Shown: positions 8,890 through 17,232, counted from the first letter of the stretch. The stretch is 64,000 nt of DNA from Candidatus Thiosymbion ectosymbiont of Catanema sp. Cochon2018 (GCA_011392765.1 WYCW01000001.1:738888-802887); one strand, 5' to 3'. Numbers and translations: made by a program. The notes: generated by a model not told the origin, from the sequence alone.

Positions 8890-9042
8890 ATGCCATACAA
8901 AGCGATTAGGAAGGATCTGACAGAGACCGCAGAAAAATGTTATTTTTGTCCAAATGACGTTCAAGAAGCGTTACGTCGGGGTGACCTGAAGACAACGTCG
9001 AGTATGGCGCGTGTTTTCGTCATGCAGCCCGTCGCTGTTTAG
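8890..9042 (+). CDS. chimeric 50-residue ORF made from two gene fragments
   Basis: The first ~20 codons (MPYKAIRKDLTETAEKCYFC) copy the start of the zinc-ribbon gene at 5860. From base ~8953 the frame continues DVQEALRRGDLKT...ARVFVMQPVAV, which is the C-terminal end of the small-protein family seen at 12139 (DDVREALRRGELRT). The junction keeps the reading frame and ends at TAG 9040-9042. An in-frame ATG at 8866 would add eight residues. It is probably a recombination relic that happens to stay open; a function cannot be claimed. Confidence 0.5.
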   Translation: MPYKAIRKDLTETAEKCYFCPNDVQEALRRGDLKTTSSMARVFVMQPVAV

Positions 9043-9166
9043 CGCCCAACAATTGAATCAGCGAAAAAACGCGGATAGACTCTTTGAGTATGTTTGCCGG
9101 GAATGTGGCTTTGAGCGGCCCATTCTTTGTACTTTTTGATCCGAAAAAATGCGGGAGTCTGGCAAC

Positions 9167-9403
9167 ATGCCTTCAATTGAGCCTAAAGTAAAAAACAGTG
9201 CATATACTAAGCAGAGAGCTTTAAGTAATGTACAGATGGAGCTTATAAAGTTGTACTCTACCAACTTGGATTACAATGAGTTGATGGAGTTAAAGAGCCT
9301 CTTAGTTGATCATTTCAGCCAAAAAGCGATTCGTGAAGCTGACAGTATATGGAGAAAAAAAGAAATGTCAGCGCAAACTATGGATGATTGGCTGAATGAA
9401 TAA
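9167..9403 (+). CDS. antitoxin of a PIN-toxin pair
   Basis: Encodes 78 residues from the ATG at 9167 (GGGAG 9 bases upstream; an ATG at 9149 is less likely). SNVQMELIKLYSTNLDYNEL, the later KSLLVDHFSQKAIREAD, and the terminal TMDDWLNE match the small antitoxin that commonly precedes COG1569-type PIN toxins. It overlaps the toxin start by 8 bases. Confidence 0.8.
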   Translation: MPSIEPKVKNSAYTKQRALSNVQMELIKLYSTNLDYNELMELKSLLVDHFSQKAIREADSIWRKKEMSAQTMDDWLNE

Positions 9404-9827
9404 TCCGAGGTTTGTCATTGACACAAACGTCTTATTAGTCTCAGTATCCGGTAAGTCACAGTATCACTGGATCTTTCAGAGCCTAATCAATCAGGAATTC
9501 GATCTTGTGTTCACAACTGAAATCCTTTCTGAATATGAAGAAATTATTTCAGATAAGTATTCGTCTTCCGTAGCCCGGAACGTTATTCGAACACTCCTTC
9601 TGCTTCCAAATACAATTCAAACAGTTATTTATTATAACTGGAATCTGATACAGCACGACAAGGATGACAATAAATTTGTAGATTGTGCCATAGCATCAAA
9701 TGCTGATGCAATAGTTACTCACGACAGGCATTTTAATGTTCTTAAAAACATTCCTTTTCCCTCTGTCAACGTTATAGATACTGTGGGATTAAAAGTTTTT
9801 TTGAATAACCAGAAGGAAATCAGCTAA
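9396..9827 (+). CDS. PIN-domain toxin (COG1569 type)
   Basis: Encodes 143 residues. RFVIDTNVLLVSVSG supplies the first PIN aspartate, FTTEILSEYEEII the second acidic motif, and DDNKFVDCAIASNADAIVTHD the third and fourth. Predicted metal-dependent RNase. The ATG lies inside the end of the antitoxin gene, so translation is coupled. Confidence 0.85.
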   Translation: MNNPRFVIDTNVLLVSVSGKSQYHWIFQSLINQEFDLVFTTEILSEYEEIISDKYSSSVARNVIRTLLLLPNTIQTVIYYNWNLIQHDKDDNKFVDCAIASNADAIVTHDRHFNVLKNIPFPSVNVIDTVGLKVFLNNQKEIS

Positions 9828-9844
9828 CCAGATGGGTAATGGCT

Positions 9845-10087
9845 CAATGCCATTAAGTTAAGCGTTACCGGCCGGCAAAAGAGAGGAAACATCACCAATC
9901 ACACGAATCCTCGCGGGTTGATTCGCGCGCTTCGTAGATTGGGCAAAGCCCGTAGGATGCGGTGAGCGTGTGTTGTCCTTTCCGGACGGCACCACCGCCA
10001 GGCGCGAACCGCATCTGTGGACGGTGGGCGTACCCAACACCGGTGTTGGGCTACGACAAGCGGCCAGCAGCTAACTTAATGGCATTG
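9845..10087. mobile_element. family A element, enlarged copy (243 bp)
   Basis: The ends CAATGCCATTAAGTTA and TAACTTAATGGCATTG are intact. The middle holds an extra block (about 9930-10060) with GTAGGATGCGGTGAGCG and GCGAACCGCATC, a separate repeat also seen near 34080-34150. No flanking duplication is visible, so this copy may have been rearranged. Confidence 0.65.
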
Positions 10088-10147
10088 GGCCGTAGGCTGG
10101 ATTGTGCCAGGGACGGCCAAAACCCAGCAATAACCTAAGGCCAAAAA

Positions 10148-10351
10148 ATGACAAAAGAAATAAGTAAATTAAAAATTGATAAAAGATCACTGTCGATAGT
10201 GACATTATCAGATCAAACAGATAATAATAGCTACTGGCTTACTAAAAGACCAATTGAAAGAATGGGTCACATTGAATTATTAAGAAGGATAAATTATGGA
10301 GACGGCGCCACCTCCGGACTTCAAAGAGTTCTTGAGCTTACTGAAGACTAA
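10148..10351 (+). CDS. small partner protein of a nucleotidyltransferase
   Basis: Encodes 67 residues (ISKLKIDKRSLSIVTLSDQ, then YWLTKRPIERMGHIELLRRI). I recognise the pattern as the short protein that often precedes an MNT-like nucleotidyltransferase. It overlaps the next gene by 56 bases in another frame. A toxin-antitoxin-like role is inferred from this organisation only. Confidence 0.65.
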   Translation: MTKEISKLKIDKRSLSIVTLSDQTDNNSYWLTKRPIERMGHIELLRRINYGDGATSGLQRVLELTED

Positions 10352-10742
10352 AAACATTTCCTATTTATTAATTGGCGGATATGCGGTTGGTTATCATGGC
10401 TATCCGAGAGCTACAAACGACATGGACATATGGATAGCTATTGAGCCCGAGGTAGCGGAACAAATGGTTTCTGCCTTAAAGGAATTTGGCTTTAATACGC
10501 CCCAGCTATCAAAAGATATTTTTCTCAAGGAAAGCAACGTAATACGCATGGGCATTGCTCCCATTCGTATTAAAATATTGACGACAATCTCGGGAGTTTC
10601 TTTTGACGAGTGTTTCAAGGAAAGGGTTATTGACAAAATAGATGGCGTTGAAGTGAACATCATCAGCTTGAATAAGTTGAAGATTAATAAGAAAGCGAGC
10701 GGACGATACAAGGATTTAGATGACTATGAGAATTTACCTTGA
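10296..10742 (+). CDS. MNT-like nucleotidyltransferase domain protein
   Basis: Encodes 148 residues. LLIGGYAVGYHGYPRATNDM is the nucleotidyltransferase signature (GG followed by the DMD metal motif). The C-terminus LNKLKINKKASGRYKDLDDY is typical of this family, so it appears full length. AAGAAGGAT lies about 7 bases before the ATG. Related proteins act in toxin-antitoxin-like pairs, but the substrate here is unknown. Confidence 0.8.
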   Translation: METAPPPDFKEFLSLLKTKNISYLLIGGYAVGYHGYPRATNDMDIWIAIEPEVAEQMVSALKEFGFNTPQLSKDIFLKESNVIRMGIAPIRIKILTTISGVSFDECFKERVIDKIDGVEVNIISLNKLKINKKASGRYKDLDDYENLP

Positions 10743-10845
10743 AAACAACTGCCAGGCTAGTTAAATCGGAAATATTGTTGGTAATAATATGAGTTGCACT
10801 GTGTCAATTTTTTCCAACATATATGTAACCAGAAGGGGGATCATT

Positions 10846-11865
10846 ATGAATATATTTGCTTTTTTGTACACAGCATTTTTGACAATAGGCCTTTCTTTTA
10901 CTGTAAACGCAGCACCATTAGGAGTTCCGGATGCGGAAAATATTCCATGGTATAACGACAAAAAGCCCAGCGACGATCTGATTCATCTCGGCAAGCTACT
11001 ATTCTTCGACAATCGGCTAGTGCCGGATGAAAACCAATCCTGCGCATCATGCCACGATCCAAATATGGGTTTCTCGGATGGAGTTGCTTTGGATATTAAA
11101 CACAATGGCAAGAAAAACAAGAGAAACTCACCCCATTTGTACAATCTCGCCTGGGCTCCGGCAGTACACTGGGATGGGAGAACCGAGAAAGAATGCTACT
11201 TCCCGGAAGATACCGAGAAGGAGGTCTGTCTCCCACCCCTGGAGGGCCAAGCTTTCAAATCCATGAAGAAGAGAGGCGTATACAAGACCTTTATTCCAAA
11301 AATAAGGGCCAATGCAGAATATAGGAAGCTCTTTAAGAAGGCATTTCCACCCAAAGGTGAAATCAACCACACAAATATGGCGATTGCCATTGGTGCATTT
11401 GAACGCACCCTGGTCAGCAATAATTCGGCCTTTGACAGGTACTTGAAAGGCGACAATAATGCCCTTAGTCCCGAGGCCAAGAGGGGCATGGCCTTATTTG
11501 CTGGGAAGGCCAAATGTATCCTTTGTCATGATGGCCCCAACTTCACAGATCATGGTTTCCATAATATTGGTGTCGATTCGGATGATAAAGGCAGGGGTGT
11601 AAAACTTGAACTCGAAGCCATGCAGGGTGCCTTCAAGACGCCAGGGCTCAGGAATGTCTTGTTGACAGCCCCGTATATGCACGATGGTTCTTTAGGTACA
11701 GTAGAAGATGTAATCAGGTTCTATAATCGTGGCGGAGATAGAGAAGAGAATCTTTCGAAAGACATCAACCCCCTCAATTTGTCGGATAAGGATATTTGGG
11801 ACCTAGTGGCATTTCTCAGCTCACTCACAGATCCCGTCTTTGTGAACAGACCGAATGTTCCATAA
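10846..11865 (+). CDS. di-haem cytochrome c peroxidase (CcpA/MauG family)
   Basis: Periplasmic enzyme that reduces hydrogen peroxide with electrons from c-type cytochromes. The ATG at 10846 has AGAAGGGGG upstream and opens a signal peptide (MNIFAFLYTAFLTIGLSFTV then NAA). Two haem c motifs are seen: QSCASCH near residue 67 and CILCH near residue 224. Length 339 residues, usual for the family. A second, more diverged paralogue lies at 42397-43386. No cytochrome maturation genes are nearby. Confidence 0.9.
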   Translation: MNIFAFLYTAFLTIGLSFTVNAAPLGVPDAENIPWYNDKKPSDDLIHLGKLLFFDNRLVPDENQSCASCHDPNMGFSDGVALDIKHNGKKNKRNSPHLYNLAWAPAVHWDGRTEKECYFPEDTEKEVCLPPLEGQAFKSMKKRGVYKTFIPKIRANAEYRKLFKKAFPPKGEINHTNMAIAIGAFERTLVSNNSAFDRYLKGDNNALSPEAKRGMALFAGKAKCILCHDGPNFTDHGFHNIGVDSDDKGRGVKLELEAMQGAFKTPGLRNVLLTAPYMHDGSLGTVEDVIRFYNRGGDREENLSKDINPLNLSDKDIWDLVAFLSSLTDPVFVNRPNVP

Positions 11866-11872
11866 TCAAGGA

Positions 11873-12120
11873 GGCTCTTTATGGATTCCGGACTACTTTG
11901 GAGTACGCCGTCTTAAGGGCACTTTGAAAAATACGGTTTTCGTCTACAGTACACCTCAAAAATCAATGGCTTAGAGTAGCTTGATTGGTGAAAGTACCTA
12001 TTTTTCAAGGTGCCCTTAAGCGGTGCGGTTTGATCGGACCCCGGTCGCCTGCGCTACCGGCAGCGGTTGTCGGGGATTTGGATGCCGGGTTGTACGCGCA
12101 CCGCAAGGTTGGGAAGCGGA
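11873..12120. mobile_element. remnant of a family D element, split by a family B element
   Basis: GGCTCTTTATGGATTCCGGA at 11874 is the end of the 342-bp element at 37811-38152. The inner sequence TTTGGAGTACGCCGTC and GCGGTGCGGTTTGATCGG also matches related sequence at 38095-38130 and 53205-53240. The match is interrupted at 11917-12015 by a 99-bp element. The other end cannot be placed. Confidence 0.45.
11917..12015. mobile_element. family B non-autonomous element (99 bp)
   Basis: The ends are GGGCACTTTGAAAAATA and TATTTTTCAAGGTGCCC, flanked on both sides by TTAA (11913-11916 and 12016-12019). A second 99-bp copy at 43475-43573 is flanked by TTCA. It has inserted in a family D remnant. Confidence 0.75.
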
Positions 12121-12138
12121 TTTCACGAGATGTAAATC

Positions 12139-12372
12139 ATGAAAAAGCGTCGACAAATCAAATACATTCACGAAGGCCAATATGTAGCGGAGGTTGAGAT
12201 AGAGTTGATTATCACTGTTGAGGAATGGTCGCCATATTTATCTCTTCAAGATGCATACAAGCTGGATGATGTTCGAGAAGCGTTACGTCGGGGTGAGCTG
12301 AGGACCAATGCCATTGAGTTAGCTGTTGGCCACTTAGAGAAAACTACGAATCACGCGAATTTCCGCGGATAA
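12139..12372 (+). pseudogene. small conserved protein whose C-terminus is replaced by a family A element
   Basis: The first 55 residues (MKKRRQIKYIHEGQYVAEVE through DDVREALRRGELRT) are a recognisable short bacterial family of unknown function whose usual end resembles ARVF-x-PVAV, as in the fragment at 9000-9042. At 12306 a family A element begins and its sequence supplies the remaining 22 residues (NAIELAVGHLEKTTNHANFR). The native end is lost. The truncated protein could still be made. Confidence 0.6.
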
Positions 12373-12521
12373 GATCCCTCCCTTCGGTTCGGGATGACAA
12401 TCTCGCGAGGATTCGCGTGATTCGTAGTTTTCTCTTCTGCCTTGTTTGTACATTTCGACGCCGGGGCATGCGCTTACCCCCCTACCACGACAAATGGCCA
12501 GCAGCTAACTCAATGGTATTG
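12306..12521. mobile_element. family A element (216 bp)
   Basis: The ends are CAATGCCATTGAGTTA and TAACTCAATGGTATTG, slightly diverged from the other copies. The interior has ACTACGAATCACGCGAAT and its inverted copy. No clear target duplication. It disrupts the small gene at 12139. Confidence 0.65.
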
Positions 12522-12534
12522 AGCCGGGAGCAAC

Positions 12535-13206
12535 TTATACGCGTCCACCCCGCAGGAATCCGTGCTCGGCGAGAAATTCCGCCGTGATACCCTGGGCCTT
12601 GGAGTCCGCGGCCTGGTTACCGAGTACTAGGCGCTCCAGATAACGGGCGAGGAGGTCCACCTCGAGGTTGACCCGGCTGCCCGGACCGTATTCGCTCATG
12701 ATGGTTTCCTTCAAGGTGTGGGGGATGATATTGAGCTCGAACACCCGACCGCTGACGCCGTTGACGGTCAGGCTGATACCGTCTACGGCGATGGAGCCCT
12801 TGGGTGCGATGTAACGGGCGAGCTCCGACGGTGCCTCGATTCCGAAGCGGACCGAACGTGCGTCTTCGCGGCGCTCCAGCACCTTGCCTACGCCGTCCAC
12901 GTGACCGCTCACCAGATGGCCGCCGAGGGGCGTCGCCAGGGTCAGTGCCTGCTCCAGATTCACTCCGCTCCCGGTCCGCAGGTCCCCGAGCGTGGTCAAC
13001 GACAGGGTCTCGCGGGACACATCCGCCGCGAAGCCGGAGCCCTCGACGAGCACTGCGGTCAGGCAGACGCCGTTGACCGCAATGCTGGCGCCTGGAACAA
13101 TGCCTGCCAGGTCGAGCTTGCCCGTACCCAGGGTCATGCGAACATCGCCCCCATGGGGCTCCAGGGTATGGATTTCTCCGATGGCTTGGATGATTCCTGT
13201 GAACAT
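12535..13206 (-). CDS. ribE: riboflavin synthase, alpha subunit
   Basis: Dismutates 6,7-dimethyl-8-ribityllumazine to riboflavin. The ATG at 13206 gives 223 residues starting MFTGIIQAIGEI, the canonical start. The tandem lumazine-binding repeats are seen as VNGVCLTAV near residue 47 and VDGISLTVNGV near residue 145, with SGHVDGVG between them. The frame is open further upstream but that part is not homologous. The DUF488 gene on the same strand ends 28 bases upstream, so the genes may be co-transcribed. Other rib genes are not in the window. Confidence 0.95.
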   Translation of the reverse strand: MFTGIIQAIGEIHTLEPHGGDVRMTLGTGKLDLAGIVPGASIAVNGVCLTAVLVEGSGFAADVSRETLSLTTLGDLRTGSGVNLEQALTLATPLGGHLVSGHVDGVGKVLERREDARSVRFGIEAPSELARYIAPKGSIAVDGISLTVNGVSGRVFELNIIPHTLKETIMSEYGPGSRVNLEVDLLARYLERLVLGNQAADSKAQGITAEFLAEHGFLRGGRV

Positions 13207-13234
13207 GGTCTTACTCCGGGTCGATCGCTCGATA

Positions 13235-13684
13235 TTATACCAGGTGTCTGATTTCCACTTTCTCGTCCCATTTACTTTGGAGATACTCCGCGACGAGTCG
13301 CCGATGACAGTGATGTGGCTTATCCTCGCTACACAGCAGACAACCTTCATTCACGACTTCCTTTGGAATTCTGTCTTCGATATTACGTTTTGCCATAAGC
13401 TCGACGAATTTTTTCTCATAGGTTGCCCAGTCGCCATTATGCTTTTTATAAGCGTCCAATATATCTTGTGTCGGCGCCAGATCCGGAAGATGGACGTACC
13501 CTATATCTCCAAGTTGCTTCAGAAAGTAAATAAGGTCATCCTTTTTCGAAAAACCCGCAAGCTGCGAAACATTGTTCAAGCGCACATCTACGATTCGCTT
13601 TACATTCGCTTTTTTTAACTTTTCAAAAAAGTACTCCGCCCGCTTTTTCGTAAAGCCGATGGTATAAATATCGATTTGCTTCAT
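13235..13684 (-). CDS. DUF488 protein, short form
   Basis: Encodes 149 residues. IDIYTIGFTKKRAEYFFEKL, KRIVDVRLNN, the later GYVHLPDLAPT and the cysteine/histidine motif CLLCSEDKPHHCHRRLVAEY are hallmarks of DUF488. The biochemical role is not established. It lies 6 bases after a second DUF488 gene and is probably in one operon with it and the dual-OB gene. Confidence 0.85.
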   Translation of the reverse strand: MKQIDIYTIGFTKKRAEYFFEKLKKANVKRIVDVRLNNVSQLAGFSKKDDLIYFLKQLGDIGYVHLPDLAPTQDILDAYKKHNGDWATYEKKFVELMAKRNIEDRIPKEVVNEGCLLCSEDKPHHCHRRLVAEYLQSKWDEKVEIRHLV

Positions 13685-13690
13685 AACCCA

Positions 13691-14290
13691 TTAACCTGCG
13701 ACGACTTGTCTCTCTTCTTCAATATAGGCGATTTTTTTCCCTTGCTCATCATATGCCTCTTCGATGCATTTATCCTTATCCCTAAGCATATCCGGGACGA
13801 TTCCAAGTGTACTTAGCAGTCTATTCTCAGCTTCTGTGTTGGTCTCGATTTCCCCATCTGCAAGAATGTGGTTGATCTGTTCGGCTAGCGAGCGCATTTC
13901 ACGGCAAACGAGGATCATGCGATGACATGCTATGGGGTCTTTCTCTGCGCACATCAAGGCGATTGAATATCGGCTCATTCCTTGAGTCAGTCTACTGATC
14001 CCTTGCCGAAATGGTGGCTCATCTACTAAATAATTGTACTGAACTTTTCCCTCGATGTAGCAGTTCGGATTTTCACTTCGCGCACCGAGCTCTTTTCCCA
14101 GGAATACATACGAAATGCCATTCTTTTTCAAGTCTTCTCGGATCATTTCCCTGTTAAACTGGGAATTATATTTACTGTACGGATGGGAGCGCACATCACA
14201 TACCGCGGTTATGGAATGCCGCTTCAACAACGCCATGAAGTGCTCTATGGTATGGGTAGAGTGGCCTACCGTAAATAATTCTCTATTCAT
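13691..14290 (-). CDS. DUF488 protein, long form
   Basis: Encodes 199 residues: LFTVGHSTHTIEHFMALLKR, VCDVRSHPYSKYNSQF, VFLGKELGA and ALMCAEKDPIACHRMILVC give the classical DUF488 pattern with the Cys-Cys-His cluster. It overlaps the upstream dual-OB gene by 4 bases, showing translational coupling. The two adjacent DUF488 paralogues differ in length and may form a heteromeric pair. Confidence 0.85.
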   Translation of the reverse strand: MNRELFTVGHSTHTIEHFMALLKRHSITAVCDVRSHPYSKYNSQFNREMIREDLKKNGISYVFLGKELGARSENPNCYIEGKVQYNYLVDEPPFRQGISRLTQGMSRYSIALMCAEKDPIACHRMILVCREMRSLAEQINHILADGEIETNTEAENRLLSTLGIVPDMLRDKDKCIEEAYDEQGKKIAYIEEERQVVAG

Positions 14291-14994
14291 GATCGGCGTC
14301 GTTCATAGATAATGGATGCTACCAGCTTGTAACAATAGCTATTGTATGGTTCCCCGATGCTGATACACATGTACACTTTGCTCGGGTCAATAGGGTATTG
14401 AGCATTTTCTTTTTTCAGAAAAAGTGTTTCAATTTCGATGTCTGTAACAGCGAGTTTGTACTCGTAACCATTAAGGGAGAATACAGCCCGCACTTTTCGC
14501 TTTCCATCATCAAATTCCACACCTTCGACATCCACGTTGATAGCCAATGTGTCAGGCCGCACCAAGAACAAGGAATTTCTGAGGCTGTTCGCTACATGTT
14601 CAGGCATTCGATCATTAATACCATTACGGCTTGAATATCCGTTTATCCATAGCTTATCAGGTACCGTATCCAACACATCAGAAAGTTCGCCCCAAGCTAC
14701 TGACCCTTCCTTTTTCCAATAGTAGCCATCTTTGATCAAGTGGTTTTCCTGCTGATAAGAGAGCGGTTTATGTTCAACCAATGGAATCGCAACAATATCC
14801 AATAGTTGGGGATATTCTCCATTTTTGAACTTTTGCTCATATCCTGATATTTCTCCTGTCGGTCGTTTGCTTACCGGTCGTATCCATTGACCATAGTTTC
14901 CATCAAGTATTTCTTTTCCTGCAACGCAACGGCCGGATAATTTTCTTGAGTTGGCCAAACATACGATCCTTTTTATATAGTACATTTTTCTCAC
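14287..14994 (-). CDS. dual OB-fold-like protein linked to DUF488
   Basis: Encodes 235 residues, beginning MRKMYYIKRIVCLANSRKLS with GRCVAGKEI and GQWIRPVS shortly after. This pattern fits the dual-OB domain proteins that occur next to DUF488, which I recall from comparative genomics of prokaryotic conflict systems; the precise source should be confirmed. OB folds suggest nucleic-acid binding. First gene of a likely three-gene operon. Confidence 0.65.
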   Translation of the reverse strand: MRKMYYIKRIVCLANSRKLSGRCVAGKEILDGNYGQWIRPVSKRPTGEISGYEQKFKNGEYPQLLDIVAIPLVEHKPLSYQQENHLIKDGYYWKKEGSVAWGELSDVLDTVPDKLWINGYSSRNGINDRMPEHVANSLRNSLFLVRPDTLAINVDVEGVEFDDGKRKVRAVFSLNGYEYKLAVTDIEIETLFLKKENAQYPIDPSKVYMCISIGEPYNSYCYKLVASIIYERRRS

Positions 14995-15015
14995 AGCGTT
15001 TCAGTACCATTCGCG

Positions 15016-15186
15016 TCAGTCGTGGTCGACAATGTCGAGCCGCTTCTCGATGCGGTCGAATCTGTCATTGCGGACGTGGATATCAGCGATGTCGCCATAC
15101 TGGAAGGCAAGGTCACGGCGCAGGCCGGCAATTCCCTGCTCGATACTCGAAAGGCGACTTTTGATCTCGCGTATGTCCTCCCTCAT
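15016..15186 (-). CDS. small coiled-coil protein
   Basis: From the ATG at 15186 the product has 56 residues (MREDIREIKSRLSSIEQGIA, then HVRNDRFDRIEKRLDIVD), with heptad-like spacing of I/L and many charges. The same frame is open upstream back to the TAG of the LysRS gene (KIENLVLEHLRSIRTDITS), so the true start may be a non-ATG codon. It lies between LysRS and the dual-OB gene, 21 bases from the latter. Coiled-coil multimer likely; role unknown. Confidence 0.5.
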   Translation of the reverse strand: MREDIREIKSRLSSIEQGIAGLRRDLAFQYGDIADIHVRNDRFDRIEKRLDIVDHD

Positions 15187-15246
15187 GCTCGTTATGTCGG
15201 TACGTATCGAGCGTAGGTGTTCCAGGACGAGATTCTCTATTTTTTG

Positions 15247-17232
15247 CTAACGGGGCTTTTCCTCAGAGCGACGAATCGTGAATCGGTTCGAAAGATCTAC
15301 CGGCAAGCCGGTGTCCGGGGCCTCTTGCGTGATTCGGGTTGGCGCCCTTTCTTTGAAGCTCAGTCGGAATTTTCCGGAAAGGCCCTGGATAAAATCCCTT
15401 GCGTATTTTTCCAGCCGTTCGGCTTCCTGCGCAAGATCGGGCCCTTCTCCCTCGAAGTCGATGGCCAGTACGCGAATTGTGTGTTCCCGCTCGTCATCGA
15501 GCTTCGCGTAGATCTCTACGATGCCTTTGCCCCTTGAAAACCGACCCGAGCCGGGAGCAGCTTCGGTCGGCAACACGGCGTTGATGAACAGGGCGAATTC
15601 CGTCCCGGAGATCGATTGTTCATGTTCAGAGATCCAGGTTTCACAGGAATCCGGTGTCACGCCGGTTTCCTGCCAGAATTCATCGACGGAATAGACAATT
15701 TCCGAGAATCTCTCGATCAGGAAATCGGCATCCAGGTAAGAAAGAAGGGCACCGCCTTTCGGGCCCTGGTCTTTGTCCAGGAGCGCACGATAGAGTGCTT
15801 GAAAAGCCGATTTGTGATCGATCGGGGTCAGACGCGCCGTATCGAAGATGAAGCGTTGGTATTCGTCCTCCGTTATCCGGTCCGTAGGAAATCGACTCCC
15901 CAGCAAGCGGAGAAAAGCGTGTTGCGATGCGCGCAACCCAGCTACGGAGGCCGGGACTTCCATTTGCAGCTCTAAGCGGTCTTCCTCGGCAGCGAAATCC
16001 TCCAGCCAGTAGCGCGCGGAATGCAGCCGCTTATGCAGGCTGTCCTTGTCTAGCCTACTAGGACTATCCGCCGAGCGTTGTTCGATTTCCTTCTCGATAT
16101 CGATGTGCGGGAGCTGGAGCAGAGCGGTGAGCAACTGGAAGCCGACCGGATGGTAGGCGGTGGATTGGGGGGCGACCTCGATCAGCTGGAGGGTCTTTTC
16201 CTGCTCGGCCGTCGCCCGCCCCGACAAGCAGGATTCTACGAGTCGGTCGTGTTCATTGTAGAGCTTTACCAGATAATCATGGTCGGTCGAGAAGTTTACG
16301 GTCTTTTTCGGAGGGGTTCGGATCATCAAAAAACGCAGGATTTCCGGGGGCAACAGGTCCGCCATCTCCCGCGCGGAGGTCCCGATTGCCTTGGATGAGC
16401 TCATCTTGGCGCCGCCGACCAGAAAGAATTCGTAGGGAACATTCAACGGCGGTTTTTTTCCGAAGATGCCGCGCAGACATGCGGCTGCCACTTCTCTGGA
16501 CCCGCCCTTGGTGCAATGGTCCTTACCGGCGCCCTCGATCGTGACCCCGAGTGTATGCCATTTCGCGACCCATTCGAGCTTCCAGGGCAGTTTGCCGTTC
16601 CCATCGAAGGGTGAAATTCTTCCGCGGTTTCCGCAGCCGCTGGCCCAGGTCACCAGGTCCGGCCGGCAGCTATAGGAAACCTCCTTGCCGTCATAGTCCG
16701 TTACTTCGGTAACTCCGATCTTGCCGCACTCTTCACAGATAATCTGAAATGGGAGCCAATTGGTCGGCCGGGCGGCGTTACTGACTTCAGCATAGACCTT
16801 GCGGATGATAGGGGCGCTGTTCAGGATCGCATCGATGGCCTCGTTGAATCGGCCGGAACGATAGAGGTCGCGGGTGCGATAGATTTCGGCACCGACTCCC
16901 AGCTCATTGAAGAGACCTAAAAATTCCGAGATGTAATGGTCGGCCAGATCGGTGGCGGAAGAGGTTTCCGGTGCAGGAACACTGCATAAGGGGTATCCCA
17001 TGTAATCCTTCAGCCAAGGCTCCGCATCCGCGGGCAGTCCGTCCAATGGATCCAAGTCATCGATTCCATAGGAGTATTTCGCGTCGAAACCGTGGGATAA
17101 GAGTGCCCGGTAGATTGCATCATGGATCAACACGCCGCGCAGAGAACCGACATGGACTCTTCCGGATGGGGTCTTGGAGTCGTTGACGAGCTGGGGACCG
17201 GTCAGTTTTTCGATCAGTTTTTCGTTCCACAT
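15247..17232 (-). CDS. lysS: class I lysyl-tRNA synthetase
   Basis: Charges tRNA-Lys using the class I (archaeal-type) fold. SGRVHVGSLRG near residue 24 is the HIGH-like motif, GGAKMSSSKA near residue 280 the KMSKS loop, and CEECGKIG with CGNRGR a zinc-ribbon insertion. At 661 residues it is longer than archaeal versions (~530), with an extra C-terminal region. Most gammaproteobacteria use the unrelated class II enzyme, so this is a minority or acquired form. Whether a class II gene also exists cannot be seen here. Confidence 0.93.
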   Translation of the reverse strand: MWNEKLIEKLTGPQLVNDSKTPSGRVHVGSLRGVLIHDAIYRALLSHGFDAKYSYGIDDLDPLDGLPADAEPWLKDYMGYPLCSVPAPETSSATDLADHYISEFLGLFNELGVGAEIYRTRDLYRSGRFNEAIDAILNSAPIIRKVYAEVSNAARPTNWLPFQIICEECGKIGVTEVTDYDGKEVSYSCRPDLVTWASGCGNRGRISPFDGNGKLPWKLEWVAKWHTLGVTIEGAGKDHCTKGGSREVAAACLRGIFGKKPPLNVPYEFFLVGGAKMSSSKAIGTSAREMADLLPPEILRFLMIRTPPKKTVNFSTDHDYLVKLYNEHDRLVESCLSGRATAEQEKTLQLIEVAPQSTAYHPVGFQLLTALLQLPHIDIEKEIEQRSADSPSRLDKDSLHKRLHSARYWLEDFAAEEDRLELQMEVPASVAGLRASQHAFLRLLGSRFPTDRITEDEYQRFIFDTARLTPIDHKSAFQALYRALLDKDQGPKGGALLSYLDADFLIERFSEIVYSVDEFWQETGVTPDSCETWISEHEQSISGTEFALFINAVLPTEAAPGSGRFSRGKGIVEIYAKLDDEREHTIRVLAIDFEGEGPDLAQEAERLEKYARDFIQGLSGKFRLSFKERAPTRITQEAPDTGLPVDLSNRFTIRRSEEKPR

